Notes: generated by a model from the sequence alone, not told the origin. Counted from the first letter of the stretch, positions 14,636 to 23,174 are shown. The stretch is 27,401 bases of DNA from CAZEFK01 sp964511405 (GCA_964511405.1 CAZEFK010000094.1:1-27401); one strand, 5' to 3'. Numbers and translations: made by a program.

Positions 14636-16246
14636 ATGACCAGCTCGGTCCCGGCTGCAATGCCGGCGAATTCATCGACCCCGGCTGCCGCGGGCAGCGC
14701 ACCGGCGGCATCGGCCAAGACCTGGATTGCCGTACTGGGTTCGACCCTCGGCGCCTTCATGGCGGTGCTCAATATCCAGATCACCAACGCGTCGCTTGCC
14801 GATATTCAAGGCGGCATCGGCGCCGGCATCGACGACGGCGGCTGGATCTCGACCTCGTATCTGATCGCCGAGATCATCGTCATCCCGCTCACGGCCTGGT
14901 TGGCCCAGGTCTTCTCGCTGCGCCGCTATCTTCTGGCCAACGCCGTGCTGTTCCTCATCTTCTCGGCGGCCTGCGCCCTTGCCCAGAACCTGGGCCAGAT
15001 GATCGTGCTGCGAGCCCTTCAGGGCTTCACCGGCGGCGTCCTCATTCCGATGGCGTTCACCATCATCATCACGCTGCTGCCCAAAGCGAAGCAGCCGATC
15101 GGACTGGCCCTCTTCGCCATATCGGCGACATTTGCACCGGCGATCGGGCCGACGATCGGCGGATACCTGACCGAGACCTACGGTTGGCCCTACGTCTTCT
15201 ATGTCAATATCGTGCCCGGCGCGGTCATGGTCGGGATGCTCTGGGTTTCGCTCGACCGTACGCCAATGCGGCTGGCCATGCTGCGCGACGGCGACTGGGC
15301 CGGGATCGCCACCATGGCGATTGGTTTGGGCGCGCTGCAGACGGTCCTCGAAGAGGGCAACAAGGACGATTGGTTCGGTTCACCCTATATCGTCCGGCTG
15401 TCCCTCGTCGCCGTCGGGGCGCTGGCTCTGTTTCTGTGGATCGAACTCACGGCCGTGCGGCCGCTGATCAATCTTCGCTTGCTCGTCCGGCGCAATTTCG
15501 GCTTCGGCATCGCCGCGAATTTCCTTCTTGGCATCGCGCTCTACGGTTCTGTCTTCATCTTGCCGATGTATCTGGCGCGCATCCAAGGTTACAATTCCGA
15601 GCAGATCGGCATGGTGCTGGCCTGGACCGGCCTGCCGCAGCTCCTGCTGATCCCGCTGGTGCCGCGGCTGATGAAACGCGTCGACGCGCGCTTGATCATT
15701 GCCATCGGTTTCGGCCTGTTCGCCGTCAGCAACTTCATGAATATCGCCATGAGCCCGGACTACGCCGCCGACCAGTTGCTATGGCCGAACGTCGTCCGCG
15801 CGGCCGGGCAGGCGCTGTGCTTCGCGCCGCTCTCCGCCGTGGCCACCGCCGGCATCGAGGCGGTCAATGCCGGCTCCGCTTCGGCGCTGTTCAACATGAT
15901 GCGCAATCTCGGCGGCGCCGTCGGCATCGCCGGACTGCAGACGCTGCTCACCAAGCGCGAGCAGTTTCACTCCAACGTCCTGGCCTCGCACGTGTCGCTC
16001 TTTGCCGAGGCGGCGCGGACGCGGATCGAGGGGCTGACCCAATATTTTCTCAGCCATGGCGTCGCGGATCGTGGCGCGGCCACGCACCAGGCAATGGTGG
16101 CGATCGGCCGGGTCGTCCAGAGGCAGTCTTTCATCCAGGCCTTCAGCGACACGTTTTTCCTTCTCGGCGTCGCCCTCATCCTTGCCCTGGTCGCCAGCTT
16201 GCTGCTCAGGAAGCCGGACCATCTCCCGGCCGGCGGCGCCCATTGA
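14636..16246 (+). CDS. DHA2-family MFS drug efflux transporter (EmrB-like)
   Basis: This 536-aa, 14-helix major facilitator of the DHA2 (EmrB/QacA) family probably exports hydrophobic or uncoupler-like compounds by proton antiport. Family features are the first helix region TLGAFMAVLNIQITNASLADI, the WISTSYLIAEIIVIPLTAWL segment and antiporter motif C (FAPAIGPTIGGYL). A LGGAVGIAGLQTLLTKRE segment near the end is also typical. The start ATG 14636 follows AAGGAG at eight bases. It forms an operon with the EmrA-like adaptor and converges on the GST gene. The 37-base gap to that gene holds two short overlapping palindromes (16258-16268 and 16267-16278) that might fold in either transcript. Confidence 0.93.
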   Translation: MTSSVPAAMPANSSTPAAAGSAPAASAKTWIAVLGSTLGAFMAVLNIQITNASLADIQGGIGAGIDDGGWISTSYLIAEIIVIPLTAWLAQVFSLRRYLLANAVLFLIFSAACALAQNLGQMIVLRALQGFTGGVLIPMAFTIIITLLPKAKQPIGLALFAISATFAPAIGPTIGGYLTETYGWPYVFYVNIVPGAVMVGMLWVSLDRTPMRLAMLRDGDWAGIATMAIGLGALQTVLEEGNKDDWFGSPYIVRLSLVAVGALALFLWIELTAVRPLINLRLLVRRNFGFGIAANFLLGIALYGSVFILPMYLARIQGYNSEQIGMVLAWTGLPQLLLIPLVPRLMKRVDARLIIAIGFGLFAVSNFMNIAMSPDYAADQLLWPNVVRAAGQALCFAPLSAVATAGIEAVNAGSASALFNMMRNLGGAVGIAGLQTLLTKREQFHSNVLASHVSLFAEAARTRIEGLTQYFLSHGVADRGAATHQAMVAIGRVVQRQSFIQAFSDTFFLLGVALILALVASLLLRKPDHLPAGGAH

Positions 16247-16283
16247 TCAAGCCCGATCCCATGATGGGGCCATGGCCCTCTCC

Positions 16284-16976
16284 TCACGCTGTTCGGCCAG
16301 TCTCGGCCGTACCGGCCGCCGCGCGCGTCCGGAACCATTCGGCCGTGGCCGCGTCCTTGGCCGCGACGGCGTCCCGCCAGGCCGGCAGGGCCGCGAGCCC
16401 GCCGTACCAGCGGACGATGTCCGGAAAGTCGCGGACCGGCAGGCCCATGGTGCCGGCCGACGGCACCAGCGTGCCGATCGAGAAATCGGCGATCGTCAGG
16501 CGGTCGCCGAGCAGCCAGGTCCGGCCCCGGAGCCAACCGTCCAGCACGGCGGCGAAGCGGGCGAAATTGCGCTCGCCCCGGGCGATGAACGCGGGCTCGG
16601 GCGGCCCCAGGCCCAGCACCATCTTCGAACTCTTCTCGAACGCGACCATGCCGCAGGACTCGGCATCCCAGTGGGCGCTTTCCCAGGCGAGCCAGCGCAT
16701 GACGTCGGCCTGCCCCTTGAGGTCCGACGGCCACAGCCTCGACTCCGGACGCTGGGCGGCCAGGTAGAACAGGATGGCATTCGCCTCCCACAGAACGAAG
16801 TCCCCGTCCTGGAGGGTCGGCATCTTCCGGTTCGGATTGAGCGCGGCATAGCCCGCGTCGAGCTGGTCGCCCCGGCCGAGATCGACCGTCGCGATCTCGC
16901 ACTCGATGCCGAGATGGGTCTTCAGCGCCACCACGCCGAGCGCGCGCGAAGACGGAGGGAAAATATAGAGCTTCAT
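16284..16976 (-). CDS. Glutathione S-transferase family protein
   Basis: This 230-aa soluble protein has an N-terminal thioredoxin-like GST domain (MKLYIFPPSSRALGVVALKTHLGIECEI, with NPNRKMPTLQDGDFVLWEANAILFYLA for glutathione contacts: the cis-Pro and the E-A/S pair). An all-helical C-terminal domain includes WLLGDRLTIADFSIGTL. The Ser-Arg near residues 9-11 is in the usual catalytic position. The start is ATG 16976; its ribosome-binding site is weak. It lies 68 bases after cutC on the same strand and could be a late member of the hydA-cutC run or separately transcribed. It converges with the efflux operon. Substrate unknown; conjugation of electrophiles would fit the OYE and efflux genes nearby. 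Confidence 0.88.
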   Translation of the reverse strand: MKLYIFPPSSRALGVVALKTHLGIECEIATVDLGRGDQLDAGYAALNPNRKMPTLQDGDFVLWEANAILFYLAAQRPESRLWPSDLKGQADVMRWLAWESAHWDAESCGMVAFEKSSKMVLGLGPPEPAFIARGERNFARFAAVLDGWLRGRTWLLGDRLTIADFSIGTLVPSAGTMGLPVRDFPDIVRWYGGLAALPAWRDAVAAKDAATAEWFRTRAAAGTAETGRTA

Positions 16977-17044
16977 GCCCCGAACGATACGAAGCCGAGG
17001 ACCGCGGGCGGGAGTAACAAGCGCGTCGGGATTCCGATGGCCGG

Positions 17045-17794
17045 TCAGCTCTCGCGCGCCGCCTGGATCGTCCGTGCCACCAGATCGGGGTCGGTCACGG
17101 TCAGGCGGTATTCCCGGTCGAGCGGCGTGCCACCCATTCCGACCTGCGGGTTGCGCCACCGCATCGCGCTCGGTACCTCGGCCAGGGCGGAGAAATGCAG
17201 CTCGGCCAAGCCGGTGCCGCGGCGCACGGCGGCGATCGTCGCGGGGTCGAGCGCGCCGCAGCCCAGGATCCCGATGCGGCCGGCGGCCAGCGCCGCCAGG
17301 CGCGCCAGTAGGGCCATGCCCTCGGGCGCCGTGCTGCGCTGGCCGCTGGTCAGCACCCGGTCGACGCCGCAGCGGACCAGCGCTTCAAGCGCCGCCGCCG
17401 GATCCCGGGTCATGTCGAAGGCGCGGTGAAAGGTGACGCTGAGCGGCCGCGCCGCCGCCGCCAGCGCCCGGGTCCGCGCTTCATCGACATCGGCGTCGGC
17501 GGTCAGGCAGCCGATCACCACGCCGGCGGCGCCGGCCTGCCGGATGTCGGCGACATCGGCCAGCATGGCGGCGAACTCGGCATCGGAATAGAGGAAGTCG
17601 CCGCCGCGCGGCCGGACGATGACATGGACCGGTACGGTGGCGCGGCCGAGCGCCGCGCGGATCATCCCGGCGCTGGGCGTGAGCCCGCCTTCCAGCAGGC
17701 CCGCGCACAGCTCGACGCGATCGGCGCCGCCGGCCTGGGCGGCCAGCAGCCCGTCGACGCCCTCGACGCAGACTTCGATCAGCGGCTTGGGCAT
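17045..17794 (-). CDS. cutC: CutC family protein
   Basis: This 249-aa TIM-barrel protein of the CutC family (PF03932) has the characteristic motifs: IEVCVEGVDGLLAAQAGGADRVELC (7-31), EGGLTPSAG, VIVRPRGGDFLYSD, SVTFHRAFDM and GVDRVLTSGQ. The family was named for copper tolerance in E. coli, but that role has been questioned and the true biochemical function is unsettled. Here it follows hydA by 20 bases on the same strand, which suggests co-expression with pyrimidine or hydantoin catabolism. No copper-related gene is nearby. The start ATG 17794 has no strong Shine-Dalgarno and may be translated by coupling. Confidence 0.92.
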   Translation of the reverse strand: MPKPLIEVCVEGVDGLLAAQAGGADRVELCAGLLEGGLTPSAGMIRAALGRATVPVHVIVRPRGGDFLYSDAEFAAMLADVADIRQAGAAGVVIGCLTADADVDEARTRALAAAARPLSVTFHRAFDMTRDPAAALEALVRCGVDRVLTSGQRSTAPEGMALLARLAALAAGRIGILGCGALDPATIAAVRRGTGLAELHFSALAEVPSAMRWRNPQVGMGGTPLDREYRLTVTDPDLVARTIQAARES

Positions 17795-17814
17795 GGGTCC
17801 GGCATGCGCCGCCC

Positions 17815-19269
17815 CTACTCCGCCGCCCGCGCCAACGGCCGCGGCTGGCGCAGCTGGTTCTGGCGGGCCAGGGCCTCGAAGGTCGGGCCGAAGGTCGGGC
17901 GCGGGATGCAGCGGCCGGCGCCGCGCACGGGGTCCAGCTGGCCGCCGGCCAGCACCACCCGGCCCTGGCTGATGGTGTGGCTGGGCCGGCCCTTGACCTG
18001 CATGCCCTCGAAGATGTTGAGGTCGACCTTCTGGTGGTGGGTCTTGGCCGACAGGGTGTGGGTCGCTGCCGGGTCCCAGACCACGATGTCGGCGTCGGAT
18101 CCGACCGCAACAGTGCCCTTGCGCGGATAGATGTTGAAGATCCGCGCGGCATTGGCCGAGGTCACGGCCACGAACTCGTTGGGCGTGAGGCGGCCGGAGT
18201 TGACGCCCTGGTGCCAGAGCACGGTCATGCGGTCCTCGACCCCGCCGGTGCCGTTGGGGATCTTGGTGAAGTCGCCTTTGCCCATGGCCTTCTGCGGGGC
18301 GCAGAAGCAGCAATGGTCGGTGGCCGTGGTCTGCAAGCTGCCGGACTGCAGGCCGCGCCACAGTGCCTCCTGATGCTCCTTGGAGCGGAAGGGCGGGCTC
18401 ATGACATGGGCCGCGGCATAGTCCCAATCGGGGCTGAGATAGACCGAGTCGTCGACGACCAGATGGCCGGCCAGGACTTCACCGTACACGCGCTGCCCTT
18501 CCAGGCGGGCGCGGGTGATGGCTTCGAGCGCCTCCTTGCAACTGACATGGACGATGTAGACTGGCGTGTTGATCACCTGGGCGATGCGGATCGCGCGGTT
18601 GGCGGCCTCGCCCTCCACCGCCGGCGGCCGCGACAGCGGATGGCCTTCGGGACCGGTGATGCCCTGGGCCAGCAGTTCCTGCTGCAGATGCCAGACCAGC
18701 TCGCCGTTCTCGGCGTGCACGGTGCACAGGGCGCCCAGCTCGCGGGCCCGCCGGAAGCTGTGCAGCAGGCCGTCGTCGGGCACCATGATGGCCCCCTTGT
18801 AGGCCATGAAATGCTTGAAGCTGTTGACGCCGCGCTCGGTGGTCAGCACGCCCATCTCGCGGGCGACCTGGTCGCTCCACCAGGTCACGGCAACGTGGAA
18901 GGAATAATCGGCGGCCGATTTCTCGGCCCAGCCCATCCAGGTGTCGTGGGCCTCCAGCAGCGACTGCTGCGGGCTCGGGATCACGAAGTCGATGATCATG
19001 GTCGTGCCGCCGGCCAGCGCCGCCGCGGTGCCCGAGAAGAAGTCCTCGGACGCCACCGTGCCCATGAAGGGCAGCTCCATGTGGGTGTGCGGGTCGATGC
19101 CGCCCGGCATCACGAGCTGGCCGCCGGCATCGACGATGCGGGCGCCGGCCGGCGCCTCCAGGCCCGGGCCAACCGCCTTGACCACGCCGTCGGCGCACAG
19201 AACGTCGGCGCGCTGGGTCTGGTCGGCCGTGACCACGGTGCCGCCACGGATCAGAAGGGGCTCGGCCAT
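17815..19269 (-). CDS. hydA: Dihydropyrimidinase (D-hydantoinase)
   Basis: This 484-aa amidohydrolase opens dihydrouracil or dihydrothymine to N-carbamoyl-beta-amino acids, the step between PreA and the M20 hydrolase at the start of the window. The full binuclear zinc site is visible: H61 and H63 (GGIDPHTHME), K158 for carbamylation (FMAYKG), H185 (VHAENGE), H241 (IVHVSCKEAL) and D318 (TTATDHC). The length is normal for the family. I start at ATG 19269, preceded by GAGGA at about eight bases; an in-frame start at 19317 adds 16 residues unlike the family. It sits 64 bases after the frameshifted permease, with cutC next. Hydantoinases with other specificity share the fold, so the substrate rests partly on preA in the neighbourhood. 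Confidence 0.94.
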   Translation of the reverse strand: MAEPLLIRGGTVVTADQTQRADVLCADGVVKAVGPGLEAPAGARIVDAGGQLVMPGGIDPHTHMELPFMGTVASEDFFSGTAAALAGGTTMIIDFVIPSPQQSLLEAHDTWMGWAEKSAADYSFHVAVTWWSDQVAREMGVLTTERGVNSFKHFMAYKGAIMVPDDGLLHSFRRARELGALCTVHAENGELVWHLQQELLAQGITGPEGHPLSRPPAVEGEAANRAIRIAQVINTPVYIVHVSCKEALEAITRARLEGQRVYGEVLAGHLVVDDSVYLSPDWDYAAAHVMSPPFRSKEHQEALWRGLQSGSLQTTATDHCCFCAPQKAMGKGDFTKIPNGTGGVEDRMTVLWHQGVNSGRLTPNEFVAVTSANAARIFNIYPRKGTVAVGSDADIVVWDPAATHTLSAKTHHQKVDLNIFEGMQVKGRPSHTISQGRVVLAGGQLDPVRGAGRCIPRPTFGPTFEALARQNQLRQPRPLARAAE

Positions 19270-19333
19270 CGCAAGGGTCCTCGCTGACAGGGTGCGGAGC
19301 GGCCATGGTAAGCCCACCCGCCGCGCGCCCGCA

Positions 19334-20079
19334 TCAGCGAAATTTGACCGATTGGACAGGACTGGCCGCGGGGTCGACCGCCGCGGCCGGACGCTTGGGC
19401 GACGGCGATCGGTGGTCGCTCCGCAGGTACCGCTCCAGCGCCTGCACCAGGAGCGAGGCGGGCCAGGCGACGGCGAAATAGGCCAGGCCGGTCACCGCGA
19501 AGACATGGAGCGGCAGGAACGTCTCCGACATGATCGCGCGGGACGTCAAGGTCAGTTCCGGGACGGCGATCAGCGCGCAGATCGAGCTGTCCTTGAGCAG
19601 CGCGATCAGGCTGATCAGCAGCGGCGCGAGCACGATGCGCAGCGCTTGCGGCAGGATCACCAGCCGGAACGCCTGGGCCGGCGTCAGCCCGAGGGCGCGC
19701 GCCGCCTCGCGCTGGCCTGCCGGCACCGCTGCAGGCCGGCGCGAAAGACCTCGGCGAGGTAGGCGGCATAGACCATGCCCAGCCCCAGGATGCTCGCTGC
19801 CACCGCCGGAATAGCAATGCCCGCGCCGGGCAGGGCGAAATAGAGCAGGTACAGCGCCACCAGGATCGGCACGCCGCGCAGGACCAGGAGATAGGCGTCG
19901 GCGATCGCACGGGCCGCCGGCGATCGGCGCGTGCGCAGGGCTTCGATGCCCAGCCCCAGCACAAAGGCGGCGGCGAAGCTGCAGCTCGTCAGCAGCAGCG
20001 TCATTCGGCTGGCGGCCAGCAAGCGCGGCCCCCAGTCCGCCAGGTCGACCAGGATGGTGGACAGGAAGCCCGCCATCAC
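19334..20079 (-). pseudogene. Amino-acid-type ABC permease, frameshifted
   Basis: The first part starts at GTG 20079 (or ATG 20076) and reads as a normal HisM/GlnP-type permease up to EVFRAGLQ. The frame then runs into unrelated residues (RCRQASARRR) and stops at 19684. The neighbouring frame continues the family sequence without a gap: AVPAGQREAARALGLTPAQAFRLVILPQ, then LLKDSSICALIAVPELT, to the stop at 19334. One base missing at about 19728 (CAG-CGG-TG where CAG-GCG-GTG is expected) explains it exactly. Repaired, it would be about 248 aa, the usual size. No slippery heptamer or pausing structure suggests programmed frameshifting. It overlaps the end of the first permease. It may be a real null allele or an assembly error. 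Confidence 0.85.
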
Positions 20080-20720
20080 GCCGCCCTGCGCTCCAGCAGG
20101 CGGATGCCGCGGCCGAGGCCATAGGTCAGGACGAGGTACATCGCCGCCGCCGTGCCGTAGACCAGCGCCGTTTCGAAGGTCTCGTTCACGATCTGGCGGG
20201 CGTTGAACATGATCTCGGGCGCGGCGATGGCTGCCACCAGCGACGTGTCCTTGACCAATCCGATCGCGTAGTTGCCCAGCGGCGGCAGCGCAATCCGCCA
20301 GGCCTGCGGCAGGACCACCAGGCCGAAGGCGAGGCGCCGCGACAGGCCGACCGACAGCGCGGCCTCGCGCTGCCCCCGCGGAACCGCCTGGAACCCGGCG
20401 CGGAAGACATCGACCAGCACCGCACCGCCGATAAGCCCGAGTCCGGTCACGGCGGCGGCCAGCGCCGTAAGCTTGATGCCGAGATAGGGCAGGCCGAAAT
20501 AGATCAGGAACAGATGCATCAGGCTCGGAACATTGCGAAAGATCTCGACATAGGCGCCGATCGCCAGGCCGAGCACGCGGTTCGGGCAGAGATAGCGCAA
20601 GGACGCCAGCGCCAGGCCGAGCCCGCAGGCCAGCAGCAGGGCGCCGGCGGACACCTCGAGCGTGACGGCGGCGCCCGTGCCGAGGGCCTCAAGGATCCGG
20701 CCGAGGGATGCCGACTGCAC
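20076..20720 (-). CDS. Amino-acid-type ABC transporter permease
   Basis: This 214-aa inner-membrane permease is of the polar amino acid type (HisMQ/GlnP family). Around five hydrophobic helices are visible, with the family's SL-x-x-LFLIYFGLP segment, the EAA-type coupling loop (AGFQAVPRGQREAALSVGLSRRLAFGLVVLPQAWRIALPPLGN) and the following LVKDTSLVAAIAAPEI. GTG 20720 is chosen, with GGAGG five to six bases upstream. A longer open frame to 20942 overlaps the binding-protein gene and is not needed. The stop overlaps the start of the second permease. No ATP-binding subunit of this transporter is encoded in the window. Confidence 0.9.
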   Translation of the reverse strand: MQSASLGRILEALGTGAAVTLEVSAGALLLACGLGLALASLRYLCPNRVLGLAIGAYVEIFRNVPSLMHLFLIYFGLPYLGIKLTALAAAVTGLGLIGGAVLVDVFRAGFQAVPRGQREAALSVGLSRRLAFGLVVLPQAWRIALPPLGNYAIGLVKDTSLVAAIAAPEIMFNARQIVNETFETALVYGTAAAMYLVLTYGLGRGIRLLERRAA

Positions 20721-20736
20721 GACGGTCCTCCGTACG

Positions 20737-21621
20737 TCACTGCGTGCAGACAGGCGGCTGCCAGTCGCTCGGACGGTCGACGCCGGCGCGGAAATTGTCC
20801 GGCGCCGGCGTGTAGTTCGCCTGGTTGACGTTGCCGTAGCGGGCGCCGATCCGCTTGACCTCGCAGCTCGCCCACAGCTTGCGGATCTCGCCGCTGAGGG
20901 CGTCGGCGAGCGCCTTGTTGTCCTTGGACAGGCCAAAGACATATTGCCGGACGACCGCGGTCAGCAGCGGGAACTCGGGATTGTTGTCGCTGAACGGCAC
21001 GTTGCGCAGACCCCATGACGGGTTCTGGGCGATGGCGTAGTCGATGACCGGCGGATCGCCGATCATGGCCTCGATGCGGCCGGTCAGGAGATCGCGCAGG
21101 GCGGCGTCGGAGCTGTCGTAGAGCGACAGCTCGAGCCCCTTGATCCGCCGCAGCTCGGGCAGGAACGAGAAGCCCGTGATCGAGCCGACCTTCCGGTTCT
21201 GAAGGTCGGCGAGCCGGGTCCAGTTCGTGTCGCCCTTCTGGGTGACGCCGTTCTGGAAGTAACCGGTCGGGTCGGTCAGCGACAGCACCTCGGCCCGCTG
21301 CTTGGTCCAGGCGACATTGCCGCCGATCAGGTCGACCCGGCTGGACTGCACGGCGGCGATGGCGCCCGACCACTCCATCGGCACCGGCTTGATCTTGAGG
21401 CCGAGATTGGTCGCCGCCGTCTGCAGGATGTCGCCGTCATAGCCGACGAGCTTGCCGTCGCGCGCGACCAGGCCGGGCATGTCGCCGGTGATGGCGACGC
21501 TGAGCGCGCCGGGTTCGATCAGCTTATAGGGTTCCGCGGCGACGGCTCCGGTCGCGGCGAGCGCGAGGCTCGCTGCGATGGCCGCCCGGCCGAGCTGCTG
21601 GATGACATGGGACGGACGCAT
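20737..21621 (-). CDS. Amino-acid-type ABC substrate-binding protein (PBPb)
   Basis: This 294-aa periplasmic solute-binding protein of family 3 (PF00497-like) has an N-terminal signal peptide of about 28 residues (hydrophobic AAIAASLALAATGAVAA). Family features are GKLVGYDGDILQTAATNLGLKIK and the segment AVQSSRVDLIGGNVAWTKQRAEVLSLTDP. The later LTGRIEAMIGDPPVIDYAI is the usual second-lobe motif. The start is firm: AAGGAGG precedes ATG 21621. It leads a minus-strand run with two permeases, hydA, cutC and GST. The ligand is not identifiable; near hydA it might be a beta-amino or carbamoyl amino acid. It is divergent from the MmgE/PrpD gene. Confidence 0.9.
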   Translation of the reverse strand: MRPSHVIQQLGRAAIAASLALAATGAVAAEPYKLIEPGALSVAITGDMPGLVARDGKLVGYDGDILQTAATNLGLKIKPVPMEWSGAIAAVQSSRVDLIGGNVAWTKQRAEVLSLTDPTGYFQNGVTQKGDTNWTRLADLQNRKVGSITGFSFLPELRRIKGLELSLYDSSDAALRDLLTGRIEAMIGDPPVIDYAIAQNPSWGLRNVPFSDNNPEFPLLTAVVRQYVFGLSKDNKALADALSGEIRKLWASCEVKRIGARYGNVNQANYTPAPDNFRAGVDRPSDWQPPVCTQ

Positions 21622-21724
21622 CGGATTTCCTCCTTCAGTTATGAGCAGTCAGGGGCGGTCTGCCGCCCGTTCGGGCATCACAAGGCGCTGGAACCGATGG
21701 GGCGCAGGGGTCGGCATGCGTGAA

Positions 21725-21797
21725 TTGAGAAATACCATAATATGGATGTTAATAGCATTTGTTTCCATATTGTGGAATATCGCTTACACACAGTGTG
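21725..21797. promoter_or_regulatory. AT-rich divergent control region with twin palindromes
   Basis: In a very GC-rich genome this stretch is strikingly AT-rich. CCATAATATGG (21735-21745, a perfect palindrome) and CCATATTGTGG (21765-21775) both fit CCATAnTnTGG and begin 30 bases apart, about three helical turns. The second is also inside TTCCA-n5-TGGAA (21763-21777). A third perfect palindrome, CACACAGTGTG, is at 21787-21797. A weak -35 TTGAGA (21725-21730) lies upstream. The region controls the ABC/hydA run and the MmgE/PrpD-IclR pair in opposite directions. The IclR regulator encoded downstream is the natural candidate ligand. Confidence 0.6.
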
Positions 21798-21833
21798 CCG
21801 GCCGCGTTGGGCTGGCCAGCACAGGGACAGCCC

Positions 21834-23174
21834 GTGATCGCCTTGGACCTCGCCCATTTCGTCCGTTCGCTGCACGCCGTCCCGGAGGCGGCGCGTCAGG
21901 CCGCAGCGAGAGCGTTGTTCGACCTGATCGGAACGGCCCTGGCCGGCGCCGGCACTGATGCGGCGATCGCGGCGTCGAAGGCCGCGCGCACGACCTGGGG
22001 CGCCGGGCCGGCGGCTGTCTGGTTCGGGACCGACCGCCTGACGCTGCCCGGCGCAGCGTTCGTCAACGCCACCTACGGATCGATCCTGGACCTCGACGAC
22101 GGCCATCGCGGCGCGGCCGGGCACCCGGGCGCAGCGATCATCCCGGCAGCGCTGGCAATGGCGCACGCTGTGGGGGCCGACGCCGGACGGCTGCTGACGG
22201 CGATCGTGATCGGCTACGACATCGGGCTGCGCGTGGCCGCCGCCCGCCATTTCGACCGGTTGCGCACCACCGACACCGGACAGTGGTGCGGCATCGGCGT
22301 CGCGGCCGCCGCCGCCTGGCTGCGCGACCTCTCGGCCGAGCAGACCGCCCATGCCATGGCAATCGCCGGGCATACGGCGTCCGGCCAGTTCGCCACCGGA
22401 TGGACGCGCCTGGGCCATGCGGTCAAGGAAGGCATTCCCTGGGCGACCGCCGGCGGCCTGGCCGCGGTCGACCTGGCCCTGGCCGGACAGCACGGGCCGG
22501 TCGATCTTCTCGACGATCCGGCGACCTACGATCGCACGCGCCTGCTGGACGGACTCGGCCGACAGTGGGAAATCGAACGGAGCTACTTCAAGATCTACAG
22601 CTGCTGTCGCTGGGCCCATGCCGCCATCGACGCGGTGCTGGCGCTCCAGGCCCGGCACGGACTCGCCGCCGCCGAGATCGAGGCCGTCGACATCGCCACC
22701 TTCACCCGCGCCTGCACGCTCCCCAACGAACCGGCCCCGACAACCGGCGAGGGCGCGCAGTACAGCGTGCCCTTCTGCGTGGCCCTCGCCCTCGTCCATG
22801 GCCCCGGCGCGCTCATGCCGCTCGGCGGCGGCCGTTTGGCCGATCCCGCCGTGACCGGCCTGGCGCGGCGGGTTCGGCTGCAGGTCGATCCGCGTCTCGA
22901 CGCCATGTTTCCCGAGGCGGCACCGGCCCGGGTGACGGTGGTGGCCGGATGCCGCAGCGGCGAGTTGGAAGTCATCGCGCCCAAGGGCGAGCCCAGCAAT
23001 CCGCTGTCCGAGCGCGAGCTGCGCGAGAAGTTCGACACGCTGGCCCGCCTGGCCGGGCCGAGGCTGTCGGTCCCGGCCTTGAAGGCGAGTCTCTCGTCCC
23101 TGCAGGATGGCGGCCCGATCGAGGATCTGGTCGCGGCGCTGCAGCCCGGGGCCGCGACCGCAATCCTGGTCTAG
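21834..23174 (+). CDS. MmgE/PrpD family protein
   Basis: This protein of about 446 aa belongs to the MmgE/PrpD superfamily (2-methylcitrate dehydratase, cis-aconitate decarboxylase and others). Visible features are ATYGSILDLDDGHRGAAGHPGAAIIPAALA (about 77-106), the Lys in GHAVKEGIPWATAGG, the SCCRWAHAAIDAV segment, and QYSVPFCVALAL. The catalytic specificity varies widely in this family, so no substrate is given; 2-methylcitrate is not favoured because no prpC/prpB is nearby. GTG 21834 is preferred, with AGGGA upstream; an ATG at 21759 would place translation inside the palindrome region. It is followed by an IclR gene 35 bases on. Confidence 0.88.
   Translation: MIALDLAHFVRSLHAVPEAARQAAARALFDLIGTALAGAGTDAAIAASKAARTTWGAGPAAVWFGTDRLTLPGAAFVNATYGSILDLDDGHRGAAGHPGAAIIPAALAMAHAVGADAGRLLTAIVIGYDIGLRVAAARHFDRLRTTDTGQWCGIGVAAAAAWLRDLSAEQTAHAMAIAGHTASGQFATGWTRLGHAVKEGIPWATAGGLAAVDLALAGQHGPVDLLDDPATYDRTRLLDGLGRQWEIERSYFKIYSCCRWAHAAIDAVLALQARHGLAAAEIEAVDIATFTRACTLPNEPAPTTGEGAQYSVPFCVALALVHGPGALMPLGGGRLADPAVTGLARRVRLQVDPRLDAMFPEAAPARVTVVAGCRSGELEVIAPKGEPSNPLSERELREKFDTLARLAGPRLSVPALKASLSSLQDGGPIEDLVAALQPGAATAILV

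Noticed and set aside
16258..16278. Overlapping palindromes CCCATGATGGG and GGGCCATGGCCC between the convergent MFS and GST genes as a terminator
   Set aside because: The stems are short (5-6 bp) and mutually exclusive with no T-run; too weak to list as a separate terminator.
19720..19740. Programmed ribosomal frameshifting in the second permease
   Set aside because: No slippery heptamer, no internal Shine-Dalgarno at the right distance and no obvious downstream structure; a missing base is simpler.
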